A stretch of DNA of 64,000 nucleotides from NCBI GenBank assembly GCA_041920415.1, contig JBHGYD010000014.1, positions 11,936 to 75,935 on the forward strand, read 5' to 3'. The position numbers and the translations under genes are program-made. A model generated the notes under the pieces. That model was not told where the DNA came from, searched no databases, and was given only the letters and a program-made list of their open reading frames with translations. Below, piece by piece: positions 43,551 through 52,325 of this stretch (positions within the stretch are counted from its first letter, which is position 1; each line of letters begins with the position of its first letter). Source of the DNA: JBHGYD01 sp041920415 (GTDB lineage Bacteria > Bacillota > Bacilli > Bacillales > Anoxybacillaceae).

Positions 43551-45104
43551 ATGCAATCAACGTTTCATGGTTTGGAAACAGCAAGAAGAGGGATGTTTAC
43601 GCAACAATTAGCTTTAGAAACTACAGGGCATAACATTGCCAATGCGAATACACCAGGTTATTCGCGCCAGCGAGTGAATTTTGTTCAGTCAGAGCCATAT
43701 CCGCCCGCTTCCATGAACCGTCCGCAGATTCCTGGGCAAATGGGGACAGGAGTTAAAGCTGGAACAGTTGAGCGTGTTCGAGAAAAATTTTTAGATTTAC
43801 AGTACCGTGACGAAAATAACGAACTTGGTTATTGGACCGCTAAAGCGGAAGCACTAGAGAAAATGGAAGAAATTATGAATGAACCGTCTGAAGAAGGGCT
43901 ATCGAAGACACTTGACCGTTTTTGGCAATCCTTGCAAGACCTTGCGGTGAATCCACAAGATGCTGGGGCGCGTTCGGTTGTTCGGCAACGGGGATTGGCT
44001 GTAGCGGAAACATTTAACTATCTCTTTGACTCTTTGAAGGCTATTCAAGGCGATTTTAAAAGTCAAATTGATGTGACGATTAATGAAATTAATTCGATCG
44101 CGAGACAAATTAATAATATTAACAAACAAATCGGTGACACAGAACCGCATGGCTATTTACCAAACGATTTATATGATGAACGGGATCGCCTGCTTGATGA
44201 ACTTTCCCACCTTGTCAATATAGACATAGCAGTGGTGAATAGTGGAACGAAGGTTTCTCAAGGCGGAAATACGCTCGACGTTGCAGAAGGGAAATTTACA
44301 GTCTATTTACTAGATAACGCAGGAAACCGAATAAATCCACCGTTAGTAGACGCTTCGAATTATACGACAAGTACACTCTCTGTTACATACGGTGGAGCCA
44401 ATAGTGCTGTAAGTCAGTTTGAACTTACAGACTCACTTGGTGCGGTGACATCTTACTCTTATCCAAATTTCCAAGTTAACGGTAAGCTTAAGGGTCTAGT
44501 AGATTCTTATGGGTATGATAATGGTGGCGGTGACAAAGGTGTATTCCCAGACATGATACATGATTTAGATGCAATGGCCCAAGCGTTTGTTCAATATTTT
44601 AATGATGTACATCGTCAAGGATTTGATTTAGATGGTGATACTAACAATAATTTCTTTACGTATGCTGCCGGTAAAATGGGACTCGATCCTTTGATTACAA
44701 CCTCGCTCAATAACATTTCTGCTGGATTAACGAAAAGCCCAGGTGACGGTAATAATGCGCTTGAGTTAGGAAAAGTTTTAAAAGACTCACAAGTCTCTAT
44801 CGGTGGGGCACCAACTAATATTATAATTGCTGGAAATAATTCAGATATTCCGAGCTTCTATGAAGGCATGATTGGCGGTATGGCAGTTGATGCGCAAGAA
44901 GCAGAACGGATTAAAAGTAATCGTGAAACCCTTCGTCAGTCTGTTGATGAACGACGTCAGAGTGTGAGCGGTGTGTCGTTAGATGAAGAAATGGCAAATA
45001 TGATTCAATTCCAGCATGCATACAATGCTTCTGCGAGAATGATTACAACGATTGATGAAATGCTTGATCGTATCATTAATCAAATGGGACTAGTAGGAAG
45101 ATAA
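43551..45104 (+). CDS. flgK: Hook-associated protein 1 FlgK
   Basis: 517 residues. ATG 43551 is eight nt after GGAGG; a GTG directly before it is the alternative. The N-terminal rod/hook signature STFHGLETARRGMFTQQLALETTGHNIANANTPGYSRQRV and the C-terminal FHNAYNASARMI-type motif (QFQHAYNASARMITTIDEMLDRIINQMG) are intact. It forms the first hook-filament junction ring. Confidence 0.96.
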   Translation: MQSTFHGLETARRGMFTQQLALETTGHNIANANTPGYSRQRVNFVQSEPYPPASMNRPQIPGQMGTGVKAGTVERVREKFLDLQYRDENNELGYWTAKAEALEKMEEIMNEPSEEGLSKTLDRFWQSLQDLAVNPQDAGARSVVRQRGLAVAETFNYLFDSLKAIQGDFKSQIDVTINEINSIARQINNINKQIGDTEPHGYLPNDLYDERDRLLDELSHLVNIDIAVVNSGTKVSQGGNTLDVAEGKFTVYLLDNAGNRINPPLVDASNYTTSTLSVTYGGANSAVSQFELTDSLGAVTSYSYPNFQVNGKLKGLVDSYGYDNGGGDKGVFPDMIHDLDAMAQAFVQYFNDVHRQGFDLDGDTNNNFFTYAAGKMGLDPLITTSLNNISAGLTKSPGDGNNALELGKVLKDSQVSIGGAPTNIIIAGNNSDIPSFYEGMIGGMAVDAQEAERIKSNRETLRQSVDERRQSVSGVSLDEEMANMIQFQHAYNASARMITTIDEMLDRIINQMGLVGR

Positions 45105-45121
45105 AGGATAGGTGATAGGAT

Positions 45122-46003
45122 GTGCGCGTAACACAATTAATGTTGTCCAGTAATATGCAGCTTCATCTTAGCCGCAGTTATGAACGATTAGGAGATATTC
45201 AAGATAAACTGATGACCGGAAAGAAAATTACTAGACCGTCTGATGATCCAGTTGTTGCGATGAAAGGAATGGCGTATCGTTCTAATTTAACAGAGATTGA
45301 ACAATATCAACGCAATTTATCAGAAGCATTCACATGGACTGAGAATTCAGATAGTGCGCTTGAACATGCGACATCTGTTCTACAACGCGCGCGAGAATTA
45401 ATCGTTCAAATCAAGAACGGTACGTACGGTGCAGCAGATCGTCAGGCTGTAGAAAAAGAGATTGAACAATTAAAGGAAGATTTGGTTTCGGCAGCTAATA
45501 CACAGATTGCTGGTAAGTATATTTTTAACGGTACTGATATATTGTCTCAACCTGTTAATCCAGCGACAGCAACACCAACAGCTACGCCAGGTCGAAATGC
45601 TTCTTTTACTGTGGAAGTCGCAAAAGGGGTGCGCTTACCAGTCAACGTTGATCCCGACAATGTGTTTAGCGCAGCATTATTTAATACTTTTAAAAATATT
45701 GAAGCTGATTTACAAGCAAACAATGATACAAACTTAGATCAATATTTGAGTGAATTAGATCAGCATTTAGGAAATATTGTTGATGAACGTGCTGAACTTG
45801 GCGCGCGTACCAATCGTTTAGAGTTAGTTCAGGATCGTATGTCTCAACAAGAGGTCATTGCGAATAAAAATATTAACGATAACGAAGATGCTGACATGGA
45901 GCAGATTATTACTGATTTAAAAACACAAGAAAGTGTGCATCGCGCTGCGCTTGGCGTTGGGGCCCGCATTATTCAGCCAACGCTTCTTGACTTTTTACGT
46001 TAA
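45122..46003 (+). CDS. flgL: Hook-associated protein 3 FlgL
   Basis: 293 residues, GTG 45122 after AGGTGATAGGAT. Flagellin-like N-terminus (RVTQLMLSSNMQLHLSRSYERLGDIQDKLMTGKKITRPSDDP) and C-terminus (MEQIITDLKTQESVHRAALGVGARIIQPTLLDFLR). It forms the second junction ring below the filament. It ends in a hairpin that may reduce read-through to yviE. Confidence 0.95.
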   Translation: MRVTQLMLSSNMQLHLSRSYERLGDIQDKLMTGKKITRPSDDPVVAMKGMAYRSNLTEIEQYQRNLSEAFTWTENSDSALEHATSVLQRARELIVQIKNGTYGAADRQAVEKEIEQLKEDLVSAANTQIAGKYIFNGTDILSQPVNPATATPTATPGRNASFTVEVAKGVRLPVNVDPDNVFSAALFNTFKNIEADLQANNDTNLDQYLSELDQHLGNIVDERAELGARTNRLELVQDRMSQQEVIANKNINDNEDADMEQIITDLKTQESVHRAALGVGARIIQPTLLDFLR

Positions 46004-46029
46004 GCTATCTTGTGAGACCAAGATAGCTT
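46002..46029 (+). terminator. Hairpin after flgL (attenuator or terminator)
   Basis: AAGCTATCTTG pairs perfectly with CAAGATAGCTT, loop of six, then a short T-run. Operon genes continue beyond, so partial termination is likely. Confidence 0.6.
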
Positions 46030-46051
46030 TTCCTCTAGGAGGGAGAAAGAT

Positions 46052-46642
46052 ATGCAACTGCCGCAAATTCGTTTACAATCTACATTTGCGAAAATCGCGA
46101 TCGAGACGACTCCGCCTGTGCAGGAAATCGAACAGCCACCAGCAGAGCTTGATCTGCAGCAACCTCCGGCGGAAATGAAGATTGAAACAACACCATCCAA
46201 ACTAACCATTGACCAAACGAAAGCATGGGAAGATATGGATTTGAAGCATATTTTCCGCCGCATTGAAGAGTTTGCGCAAAAAGGGTATGAAGATTGGTTG
46301 GAAGGCATTGCCCGCGTGTCTCGACAAGGGGATGAGCTGATGAGAATTGAAGATGGCGGCAACCCTATTGCCGATCAAGCAAAAGAAAACAGCGAAGATC
46401 CGATATATGACTTCAATATTGGCTGGGTTCCTTCTCTCTTCAGTGTAAAAACGAATTTTGAACCATCGAAAGTGCACATTGATGTAAATGTCAATAAACC
46501 GATGAATAATACAAAAATAAACAAGCCGATTATCAACTATACACCGGGGAAAGTGACGACAGAGATTGCGCAGCGCAATTCATTAAAAATCGATTTCGTC
46601 AACTTACGGTTTGTTGGTACTAATTTTGAAATTTCGATTTAA
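46052..46642 (+). CDS. yviE: YviE-like flagellar-operon protein (DUF6470)
   Basis: 196 residues, ATG after GGAGGGAG. It begins MQLPQIRLQSTFAKIAIETTPP and has Pro/Glu-rich repeats (VQEIEQPPAELDLQQPPAEM), then a helical and a beta-rich part ending NLRFVGTNFEI. It matches the conserved protein between flgL and fliW in Bacillaceae. Function is unknown. Repeated PPAE motifs suggest an extended, exported or adaptor protein. Confidence 0.82.
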   Translation: MQLPQIRLQSTFAKIAIETTPPVQEIEQPPAELDLQQPPAEMKIETTPSKLTIDQTKAWEDMDLKHIFRRIEEFAQKGYEDWLEGIARVSRQGDELMRIEDGGNPIADQAKENSEDPIYDFNIGWVPSLFSVKTNFEPSKVHIDVNVNKPMNNTKINKPIINYTPGKVTTEIAQRNSLKIDFVNLRFVGTNFEISI

Positions 46643-46654
46643 AGGTGTGAAACG

Positions 46655-47092
46655 ATGAAACTTCGTACAAAATATCATGGTGAAGTTGAAATTAACGAAA
46701 AGGATATTTTTCATTTCGAGTACGGTATTCCGGGTTTTTTAGACGAAAAACAATTCGTTTTATTGCCGCTCGAAGATACGCCGTTTGTTATTTTACAATC
46801 GGTCAAAACGCCAGCGATTGGGTTTGCGATGATTGATCCGTTTATTTACTTTAAAGATTATGATTTTGAACTTGATGAACATTCGGTTGAACAGCTTCAA
46901 CTGTCTTCGGAAAAAGAAGTATCGGTGTATGTCATTCTCACTGTCGCCGATCCGTTTGACAATACAACCGCGAACTTGCAAGCACCGATTGTGTTGAACT
47001 ATGAAAAGAAACTCGGCAAACAAATAATTTTAACGAATACACCGTACAAAACGAAACATCGGCTATTCCCGAACAAAGTCGAAACGAGATAA
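46655..47092 (+). CDS. fliW: Flagellar assembly factor FliW
   Basis: 145 residues, ATG after AAAGGTG. FliW fold with KYHGEVEINEKDIFHFEYGIPGFLDEKQF and NLQAPIVLNYEKKLGKQIILTN. FliW binds either flagellin or CsrA. When cytoplasmic flagellin is exported, FliW frees itself, sequesters CsrA and permits hag translation. It is 14 bp from csrA. Confidence 0.95.
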   Translation: MKLRTKYHGEVEINEKDIFHFEYGIPGFLDEKQFVLLPLEDTPFVILQSVKTPAIGFAMIDPFIYFKDYDFELDEHSVEQLQLSSEKEVSVYVILTVADPFDNTTANLQAPIVLNYEKKLGKQIILTNTPYKTKHRLFPNKVETR

Positions 47093-47106
47093 AGGAGGCG
47101 AGAAAG

Positions 47107-47340
47107 ATGCTTGTTTTAACGCGCAAACTCAATGAAGCGATTCAAATCGGAGATAACATAGAAATTACCGTTCTCGCCATTAGCGGCGACCAAGTAAAGC
47201 TTGGCATTAACGCGCCGAAACATGTTGAAATTCATCGGAAAGAAGTATATCTCGCCATCCAAAAAGAAAATAGCGAAGCGTCTCTCGCCTCTAAAGATTT
47301 ATTACAAAAATTAAATGAACAAATGAAACGATCCCTCTAA
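47107..47340 (+). CDS. csrA: Translational regulator CsrA
   Basis: 77 residues, ATG after AAAGGAGG. MLVLTRKLNEAIQIGDNIEITVLAISGDQVKLGINAPKHVEIHRKEVY is the standard CsrA core. It represses hag mRNA translation. A matching binding hairpin is present in the hag leader in this window. Confidence 0.96.
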   Translation: MLVLTRKLNEAIQIGDNIEITVLAISGDQVKLGINAPKHVEIHRKEVYLAIQKENSEASLASKDLLQKLNEQMKRSL

Positions 47341-47355
47341 ACAAGACTAGAGGGA
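47332..47355 (+). terminator. csrA terminator overlapping the stop codon
   Basis: TCCCTCTA (47332-47339) pairs with TAGAGGGA (47348-47355), followed by CTTTTACTTTT. It isolates hag from the upstream operon. Confidence 0.7.
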
Positions 47356-47411
47356 CTTTTACTTTTGTTTAGAAATCGACAATTTTTTTATAAAAAATTC
47401 TATAAAAGTAT

Positions 47412-47438
47412 TAAACAAGGACAGCTTACTGACGATAA
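47412..47438 (+). promoter_or_regulatory. Sigma-D promoter of hag
   Basis: TAAA (47412-47415), exactly 15 nt, GACGATAA (47431-47438; six of eight match GCCGATAT). It gives a leader of about 105 nt. Confidence 0.7.
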
Positions 47439-47508
47439 TAAAAATGAAAGCAGGATAGAAGCGAAAGGCGGCCGACTTTCTATCTATCTGCGAATCCAAA
47501 AAATTACT

Positions 47509-47543
47509 TCCACAAGGACGTGGAATAAAAAATTTCAAGGAGG
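47509..47543 (+). promoter_or_regulatory. CsrA binding sites in the hag leader
   Basis: Site 1: a small hairpin TCCACAAGGACGTGGA (47509-47524) presents GGA in its loop and matches the CsrA consensus ACARGGAUGU at nine of ten positions. Site 2: CAAGGAGG overlaps the Shine-Dalgarno (47537-47543). This two-site layout mirrors B. subtilis hag. Confidence 0.75.
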
Positions 47544-47551
47544 AAAAAGAA

Positions 47552-48379
47552 ATGAGAATTAACCACAACATTTCTGCGTTAAACACTTATCGTCAACTTA
47601 GCATGAACAACTTAAACGCTTCTAAATCTATGGAGAAACTTTCTTCTGGTCTTCGCATCAACCGTGCGGGCGACGACGCAGCAGGTTTAGCAATCTCTGA
47701 AAAAATGCGCGGACAAATTCGCGGCCTTGAGCAAGCTTCCCGTAACGCTCAAGATGGTATTTCAATGCTTCAAACTGTTGAGGGCGCTTTAAATGAAACA
47801 CATGATATTTTACAACGTATGCGTGAATTAGCTGTACAAGCAGCTAACGATACAAACGTAACTGTAGACCGTCAAGCAATCAAAGAAGAGTTAAAGGCTC
47901 TTCACTCTGAAATTGACCGAATTGCGAAAAACACTGAGTTCAACACTCAAAAACTAATTGGTACAGCTGCTCCTTCTGCAGTTAAAATCCATGTAGGTGC
48001 TAACACTGGACAGTTTATTTCAGTTGCTTTCACTTACATGGGTGCAACTGGTGCACAAATTAATATCTCTACAGCAGACTTAAACGTAACGGCTCAATCT
48101 ATTGCTGACGCGCTTATTGGTATTGTAAATACTGCGATTGTAAATGTTTCTACTCAACGTTCTAAATTAGGTGCGATTCAAAACCGCTTAGAGCATACAA
48201 TCAAAAACCTTGATACAGCAGCTGAAAACTTACAAGCTTCTGAATCTCGTATCCGTGACGTAGATATGGCGAAAGAAATGATGGAATTCACGAAAAATAA
48301 TATTCTTACTCAAGCTGCTCAAGCTATGCTTGCTCAAGCAAACCAACAACCTCAAGGTGTTCTTCAATTATTACGATAA
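47552..48379 (+). CDS. hag: Flagellin Hag
   Basis: 275 residues, ATG eight nt after AAGGAGG. Conserved D0/D1 ends: MRINHNISALNTYRQL and SSGLRINRAGDDAAGLAISEKMRGQIRGL at the N-terminus, and SRIRDVDMAKEMMEF and QAMLAQANQQPQGVLQLLR at the C-terminus. The variable centre is very short (about 55 residues between roughly 140 and 195), so there is little D2/D3. Serine and threonine residues in the centre are candidate O-glycosylation sites for the Maf/Pse island that follows. Confidence 0.97.
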   Translation: MRINHNISALNTYRQLSMNNLNASKSMEKLSSGLRINRAGDDAAGLAISEKMRGQIRGLEQASRNAQDGISMLQTVEGALNETHDILQRMRELAVQAANDTNVTVDRQAIKEELKALHSEIDRIAKNTEFNTQKLIGTAAPSAVKIHVGANTGQFISVAFTYMGATGAQINISTADLNVTAQSIADALIGIVNTAIVNVSTQRSKLGAIQNRLEHTIKNLDTAAENLQASESRIRDVDMAKEMMEFTKNNILTQAAQAMLAQANQQPQGVLQLLR

Positions 48380-48397
48380 TCTATTATCGACATATAA

Positions 48398-48435
48398 AAA
48401 CAAGGAAAGCCAGCTTATGCTGGCTTTCCTTGTTT
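48398..48435 (+). terminator. Strong hag terminator
   Basis: A perfect 17-bp stem (48398-48414 with 48419-48435) with a TTAT loop and T-run. Confidence 0.9.
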
Positions 48436-48571
48436 AAAGACGATACATAAGTTTTTATTATAATGATTAATCTTTACTTTTCTGTATTAAATGATAGGAT
48501 TTTCTTGGGTTATATGATTAAAAAATGTAATAAAAACACTTCTCGCATTTTATTTGTTGGAGGATTTTCGT

Positions 48572-50551
48572 ATGGATGCTTATATTTACAATCAGAATCT
48601 TCAGGCTTTAAGGCAAACAGGGCATATAGAGTTAGTGAATCAACTAGAATCTGTAGAATTAAATGAAAACGAAGAATTTTTAGTATCAAAAGGTTCGACA
48701 GGGACATATGTGTTAAAGGTGAAAAACAGTTCTGGACGCTATATTTCTTGGAATAGTGCCTATAATCCATTTAAAGAAGCAAAGGAAATAACCTCACATT
48801 TAGACTATGAGGTAAATAGAAGCATTTTTGCTGTAATTGGTGTAGGAATGGGCTACCATTTATTAGAAATGGTTAAATATACCAATGAAAAATCAGTTAT
48901 TTTCGCGATAGAAGAGAATGTAAAAATATTAAAAAATTTGTTATATTATGTCGATTTTTCTAAAGAAATAAGAGATAGAAAGATCGTTTTTGTTTGCGGA
49001 AAATATGAAGAAAATAGCCCTTTATTACGACAGTTGTCAAATTGGATGAAATTGTATTTATTTAATATACTTTCTATCCAAGCTGTTGTGCTTCCTGTAA
49101 AGGATTTACTTTATATCCGTTATTGTAAAAATGTATTAAAATACATGGATGATTTGCGGGATACAATTAGATTTACAATGGGAAATGATTTGGATGATAC
49201 GATCATTGGAATTGAAAACAACATTCAAAATTTACCTCATGTTATTAAAAATCCCGGTTTCAAACAATTGCTAGAGAAATATAAAAGTATTTATAAAGGT
49301 AAACCTGCTATTATTATTGCTTCTGGTCCTTCGTTAGATAAAAATATTCATTTATTAAAAGAAGCTGAAGGGAAAGCGCTATTATTAGCATGTGACGGTT
49401 CGATGGAATCGTTAAAAAAGCATAATATTATTCCTGACGCTGTGGGTTCTGTAGAGAGAATTATGCTAACTTATGAGGCTTTTTATAAGGACAAGGAGTT
49501 TCCAGACGATACGGTACTTGTTGCTCCAGCCGTTGTTAGACCTGAAATTTTCAAAACGTTTAAAACGAAAACACTCGGTCTATTTAAAAATGAACCGATT
49601 GGACAATATTTTAATAAAATGGCTTTAGATAAAGGAGTAGTATTTTCTGGAGCCTCTGTAGCTCATCAATTAATGGGAATTGCGGTTGCGCTTGAAGCGG
49701 ATCCGATTATTCTTGTCGGGCAGGATTTGGCATACTCAAAAGAAGGAGTGTCTCATGTTAATGAGGCTGCTGTGAAAGAAAAAGTGGATGTCAGCAAGGT
49801 AAATCTTTATGTGAAAGACATATACGGAGATGAAATTCCAACTACATTTGTATGGAAACAGTTTAAACAAATTTATGAAGAGTTTATAAGAGCAATGAAT
49901 ATTAACGTAATAGATGCAACAGAAGGTGGCGCATATATTGAAGGAACAAAAATAATGACGCTACGAGAGGTTATCGATACTTATTGTACGGAAAGTCTAC
50001 CTAAGTTTCGCGGATTAGTAGATTCGTTACCTGTAGATGATGAATATATCACCAAAGCATATCGTAACTCCTTAAAATTACTCATTAAGTTAGCTAAAAA
50101 ATATTACTTATTATATGAGAAATGCAATAAGGCTAAAAAACTAAATGAGCAAGCACAAAAACTGTTAAGTAGAGGGATCGATACAGACGAAGAACTGGAT
50201 CAAGTATATGATGCCTTGGATTATACAGAATATAAAATTGTTAAATATATCAAAAGGCATCCAGAGTTAGTGATGTTTTTCCAATATCCTATTATGGTAG
50301 CAGTTTCAAAAGTAAATGAATTAGGAACGGAAATTACGTTTGATGTTTTAGAGAAGAATTTAAACATTCATGTCGAGCTCATGGATACGATTCAATTATA
50401 TTCTCAACGTGTAATTTCCGTATTAAAGGAAGGGTTTTTCTATATAAAAAATAACGCAATTGCCGATATAAAAGATGAGGATAGATGGATGTTCGAAAGT
50501 ATTCACTTCCCTGCATATTTAGAAAAATTCGGAGGTAACTATGACAATTAA
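48572..50551 (+). CDS. Motility accessory factor Maf-like glycosyltransferase (DUF115), copy 1
   Basis: 659 residues. ATG 48572 lies after GGAGG; the TTG at 48554 precedes that site. The central MptE-like/DUF115 domain has KPAIIIASGPSLDKNIHLLKEA, ALLLACDGSMESLKKHNIIPDAVGSVE, FSGASVAHQLMGIAVALEADPIILVGQDLAYS and the late TEGGAYIEGT. Maf proteins transfer nonulosonic acids (pseudaminic or legionaminic acid) to flagellin Ser/Thr in the cytoplasm. Its place between hag and the pse genes fits. The N-terminal 200 residues and helical C-terminus complete a full-length Maf. Confidence 0.88.
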   Translation: MDAYIYNQNLQALRQTGHIELVNQLESVELNENEEFLVSKGSTGTYVLKVKNSSGRYISWNSAYNPFKEAKEITSHLDYEVNRSIFAVIGVGMGYHLLEMVKYTNEKSVIFAIEENVKILKNLLYYVDFSKEIRDRKIVFVCGKYEENSPLLRQLSNWMKLYLFNILSIQAVVLPVKDLLYIRYCKNVLKYMDDLRDTIRFTMGNDLDDTIIGIENNIQNLPHVIKNPGFKQLLEKYKSIYKGKPAIIIASGPSLDKNIHLLKEAEGKALLLACDGSMESLKKHNIIPDAVGSVERIMLTYEAFYKDKEFPDDTVLVAPAVVRPEIFKTFKTKTLGLFKNEPIGQYFNKMALDKGVVFSGASVAHQLMGIAVALEADPIILVGQDLAYSKEGVSHVNEAAVKEKVDVSKVNLYVKDIYGDEIPTTFVWKQFKQIYEEFIRAMNINVIDATEGGAYIEGTKIMTLREVIDTYCTESLPKFRGLVDSLPVDDEYITKAYRNSLKLLIKLAKKYYLLYEKCNKAKKLNEQAQKLLSRGIDTDEELDQVYDALDYTEYKIVKYIKRHPELVMFFQYPIMVAVSKVNELGTEITFDVLEKNLNIHVELMDTIQLYSQRVISVLKEGFFYIKNNAIADIKDEDRWMFESIHFPAYLEKFGGNYDN

Positions 50552-50915
50552 TATTTTTGATATTTACCAAGAATTTTATAACTACAATAATAAATTAATT
50601 CCGGCTCTTGAACAGGTAGTAGAGCATTTACAGCAACAAGCAGAAGACCAAGCTTTATCATTGTTTATTAATTGTTTGGAAGGAATTCAATGGAGCTTAG
50701 ATGTTATGGTCTTATCACGACCATATAATGAAAATATGTCGTTTGATTTAGATACACAAAAAGTTAATGATGTTTTAGAAGGTCTTACTGAATCATTGGA
50801 AAATCAGGATTACGTTTTAATGGCAGACATACTAGAATATGAGTTAATTCCGTTATTGAAACGATTCCATGCCGAGACGGAGAAAAATATCGAAGAAAAT
50901 AAGCCAATTGGGTGA
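50541..50915 (+). CDS. Small helical protein between two Maf genes, unknown function
   Basis: 124 residues; ATG overlaps the maf1 stop by 11 bp, with GGAGG upstream. Mostly helical and acidic (EQVVEHLQQQAEDQALSLFINCLEGIQWSLDVMV; MADILEYELIPLLKRFHAETEKN), with no known motif. The size and helical pattern recall small chaperones or FliS/FliT-like helper proteins. The tight overlaps suggest it assists the Maf enzymes or flagellin glycosylation. I do not recognise the family. Confidence 0.7.
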   Translation: MTINIFDIYQEFYNYNNKLIPALEQVVEHLQQQAEDQALSLFINCLEGIQWSLDVMVLSRPYNENMSFDLDTQKVNDVLEGLTESLENQDYVLMADILEYELIPLLKRFHAETEKNIEENKPIG

Positions 50916-50919
50916 TCAT

Positions 50920-52320
50920 GTGTCATTATTTGATAATAATTTAAAGCTGTTAAAAAAATATTATCCATCTATTTATCATCAAGTTTTCAAAATTCATTTC
51001 AATGAAAATGAAATAAAAAGAGACTGGGAAATTGTTTGCACTCGTTCAGGTTTTCCTACATTAATATATAAGGGTGAAGGTCAAAATTGCTTACTTCATA
51101 GTAAGTATGATCCTGTTAAAGAAGCGAAAAATTTTATTAAGAATAACTTAGAGGGATCGGCAAATGGATATATCGTTTATGGGTTGGGATTAGGCTATCA
51201 TATTAAAGAGTTATTAGAAAATACCACAGCCGAAGAGTTAGTCATTTTCGAAACAAGACCAGCTGTTTTCTATTTTGCTCTTAAGTATATTGATTTGGCA
51301 GGGATTTTAGATAACCAAAATATAAAAATTTACTTAGAAGATGATATTACATCGTTTGCACGGAAATTTAATAGAATAGAGTCAAAAGACTACCAACTAA
51401 TCATACATGGCCCTTCACTAAAAATTATGTCAAAGGATTTTACAGAGATTAAACTCCTTTTTGAAAATTATAAAGTTCATCAAAACTCCTTTAATAGACA
51501 TAAATTATTGCTGTGGTCAAATTTTCAAGAGAATATAAAAAGGTATCATCAGAGTATTGATGTGCTTTTTGGGAAATGGACTAATCAACCCATCATTATT
51601 GTGTCTGCCGGTCCGTCTCTTGATAAAAACAAGTATCTATTAAGAGATATACAAAATCGCGCGCTAATTATGAGCGTTGGTACAGCTTTAAAGCCACTGC
51701 TTCAGATAGGTGTTATTCCAGACTTCATAATAATAACGGATCCACAGGACATTGTTTATAACCAAATAGATGGCTTGGAGGATTTAGAGATCCCGTTAAT
51801 CGCTCTGTCAACTTGCAATAAACATGTGCTTCAAAACTATAAAGGATATAAATTTATTGCCTTTCAAGAAGGATTTGATCTTGCAGAGCGGTACGCACGA
51901 GAAAATAATATTAAATTGGTAAAAACAGGTGGTTCTGTAACAACAACAGCATTGGATATTTCGATTCAATTTGGCTGCAACCCAATCATTTTTATTGGAT
52001 TGGATCTTGCCTATACAAATAATAAAACGCATGTGCAAGGCACATATTTTTATCAGGAAAATGTGGGGAGTAAATTCCTCAGACCTATCAAATCGATAAA
52101 TGGTGAAACTGTTTATACCACTAAAAATTTGTATATTTATTTAAAGTGGATTGAAAAAAGGATTAGCATGGAAAATAATATTACGTTTATTGATGCTACT
52201 GAGGGTGGTGCCTATATACAAGGAACTGAAATTGTAGATCTAGAAACGGTAATTCGGCATAGAGTAAATAATTCGACTATAAATAAAGACTTGCTCCAGA
52301 AAATAATAACTGAAAGGTGA
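50920..52320 (+). CDS. Motility accessory factor Maf-like glycosyltransferase (DUF115), copy 2
   Basis: 466 residues. GTG 50920 is preferred, just after the previous TGA with GGGTGAT upstream; the longer frame to 50869 would overlap. DUF115 motifs are present: PIIIVSAGPSLDKNKYLLRDI, VIPDFIIITDPQDIVYNQ, TGGSVTTTALDISIQFGCNPIIFIGLDLAYT, TEGGAYIQGTE. It is about 190 residues shorter than copy 1, lacking the C-terminal helical region. Two Mafs with a shared precursor pathway may target different sites or proteins. Confidence 0.87.
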   Translation: MSLFDNNLKLLKKYYPSIYHQVFKIHFNENEIKRDWEIVCTRSGFPTLIYKGEGQNCLLHSKYDPVKEAKNFIKNNLEGSANGYIVYGLGLGYHIKELLENTTAEELVIFETRPAVFYFALKYIDLAGILDNQNIKIYLEDDITSFARKFNRIESKDYQLIIHGPSLKIMSKDFTEIKLLFENYKVHQNSFNRHKLLLWSNFQENIKRYHQSIDVLFGKWTNQPIIIVSAGPSLDKNKYLLRDIQNRALIMSVGTALKPLLQIGVIPDFIIITDPQDIVYNQIDGLEDLEIPLIALSTCNKHVLQNYKGYKFIAFQEGFDLAERYARENNIKLVKTGGSVTTTALDISIQFGCNPIIFIGLDLAYTNNKTHVQGTYFYQENVGSKFLRPIKSINGETVYTTKNLYIYLKWIEKRISMENNITFIDATEGGAYIQGTEIVDLETVIRHRVNNSTINKDLLQKIITER

Positions 52321-52325
52321 AAAGT

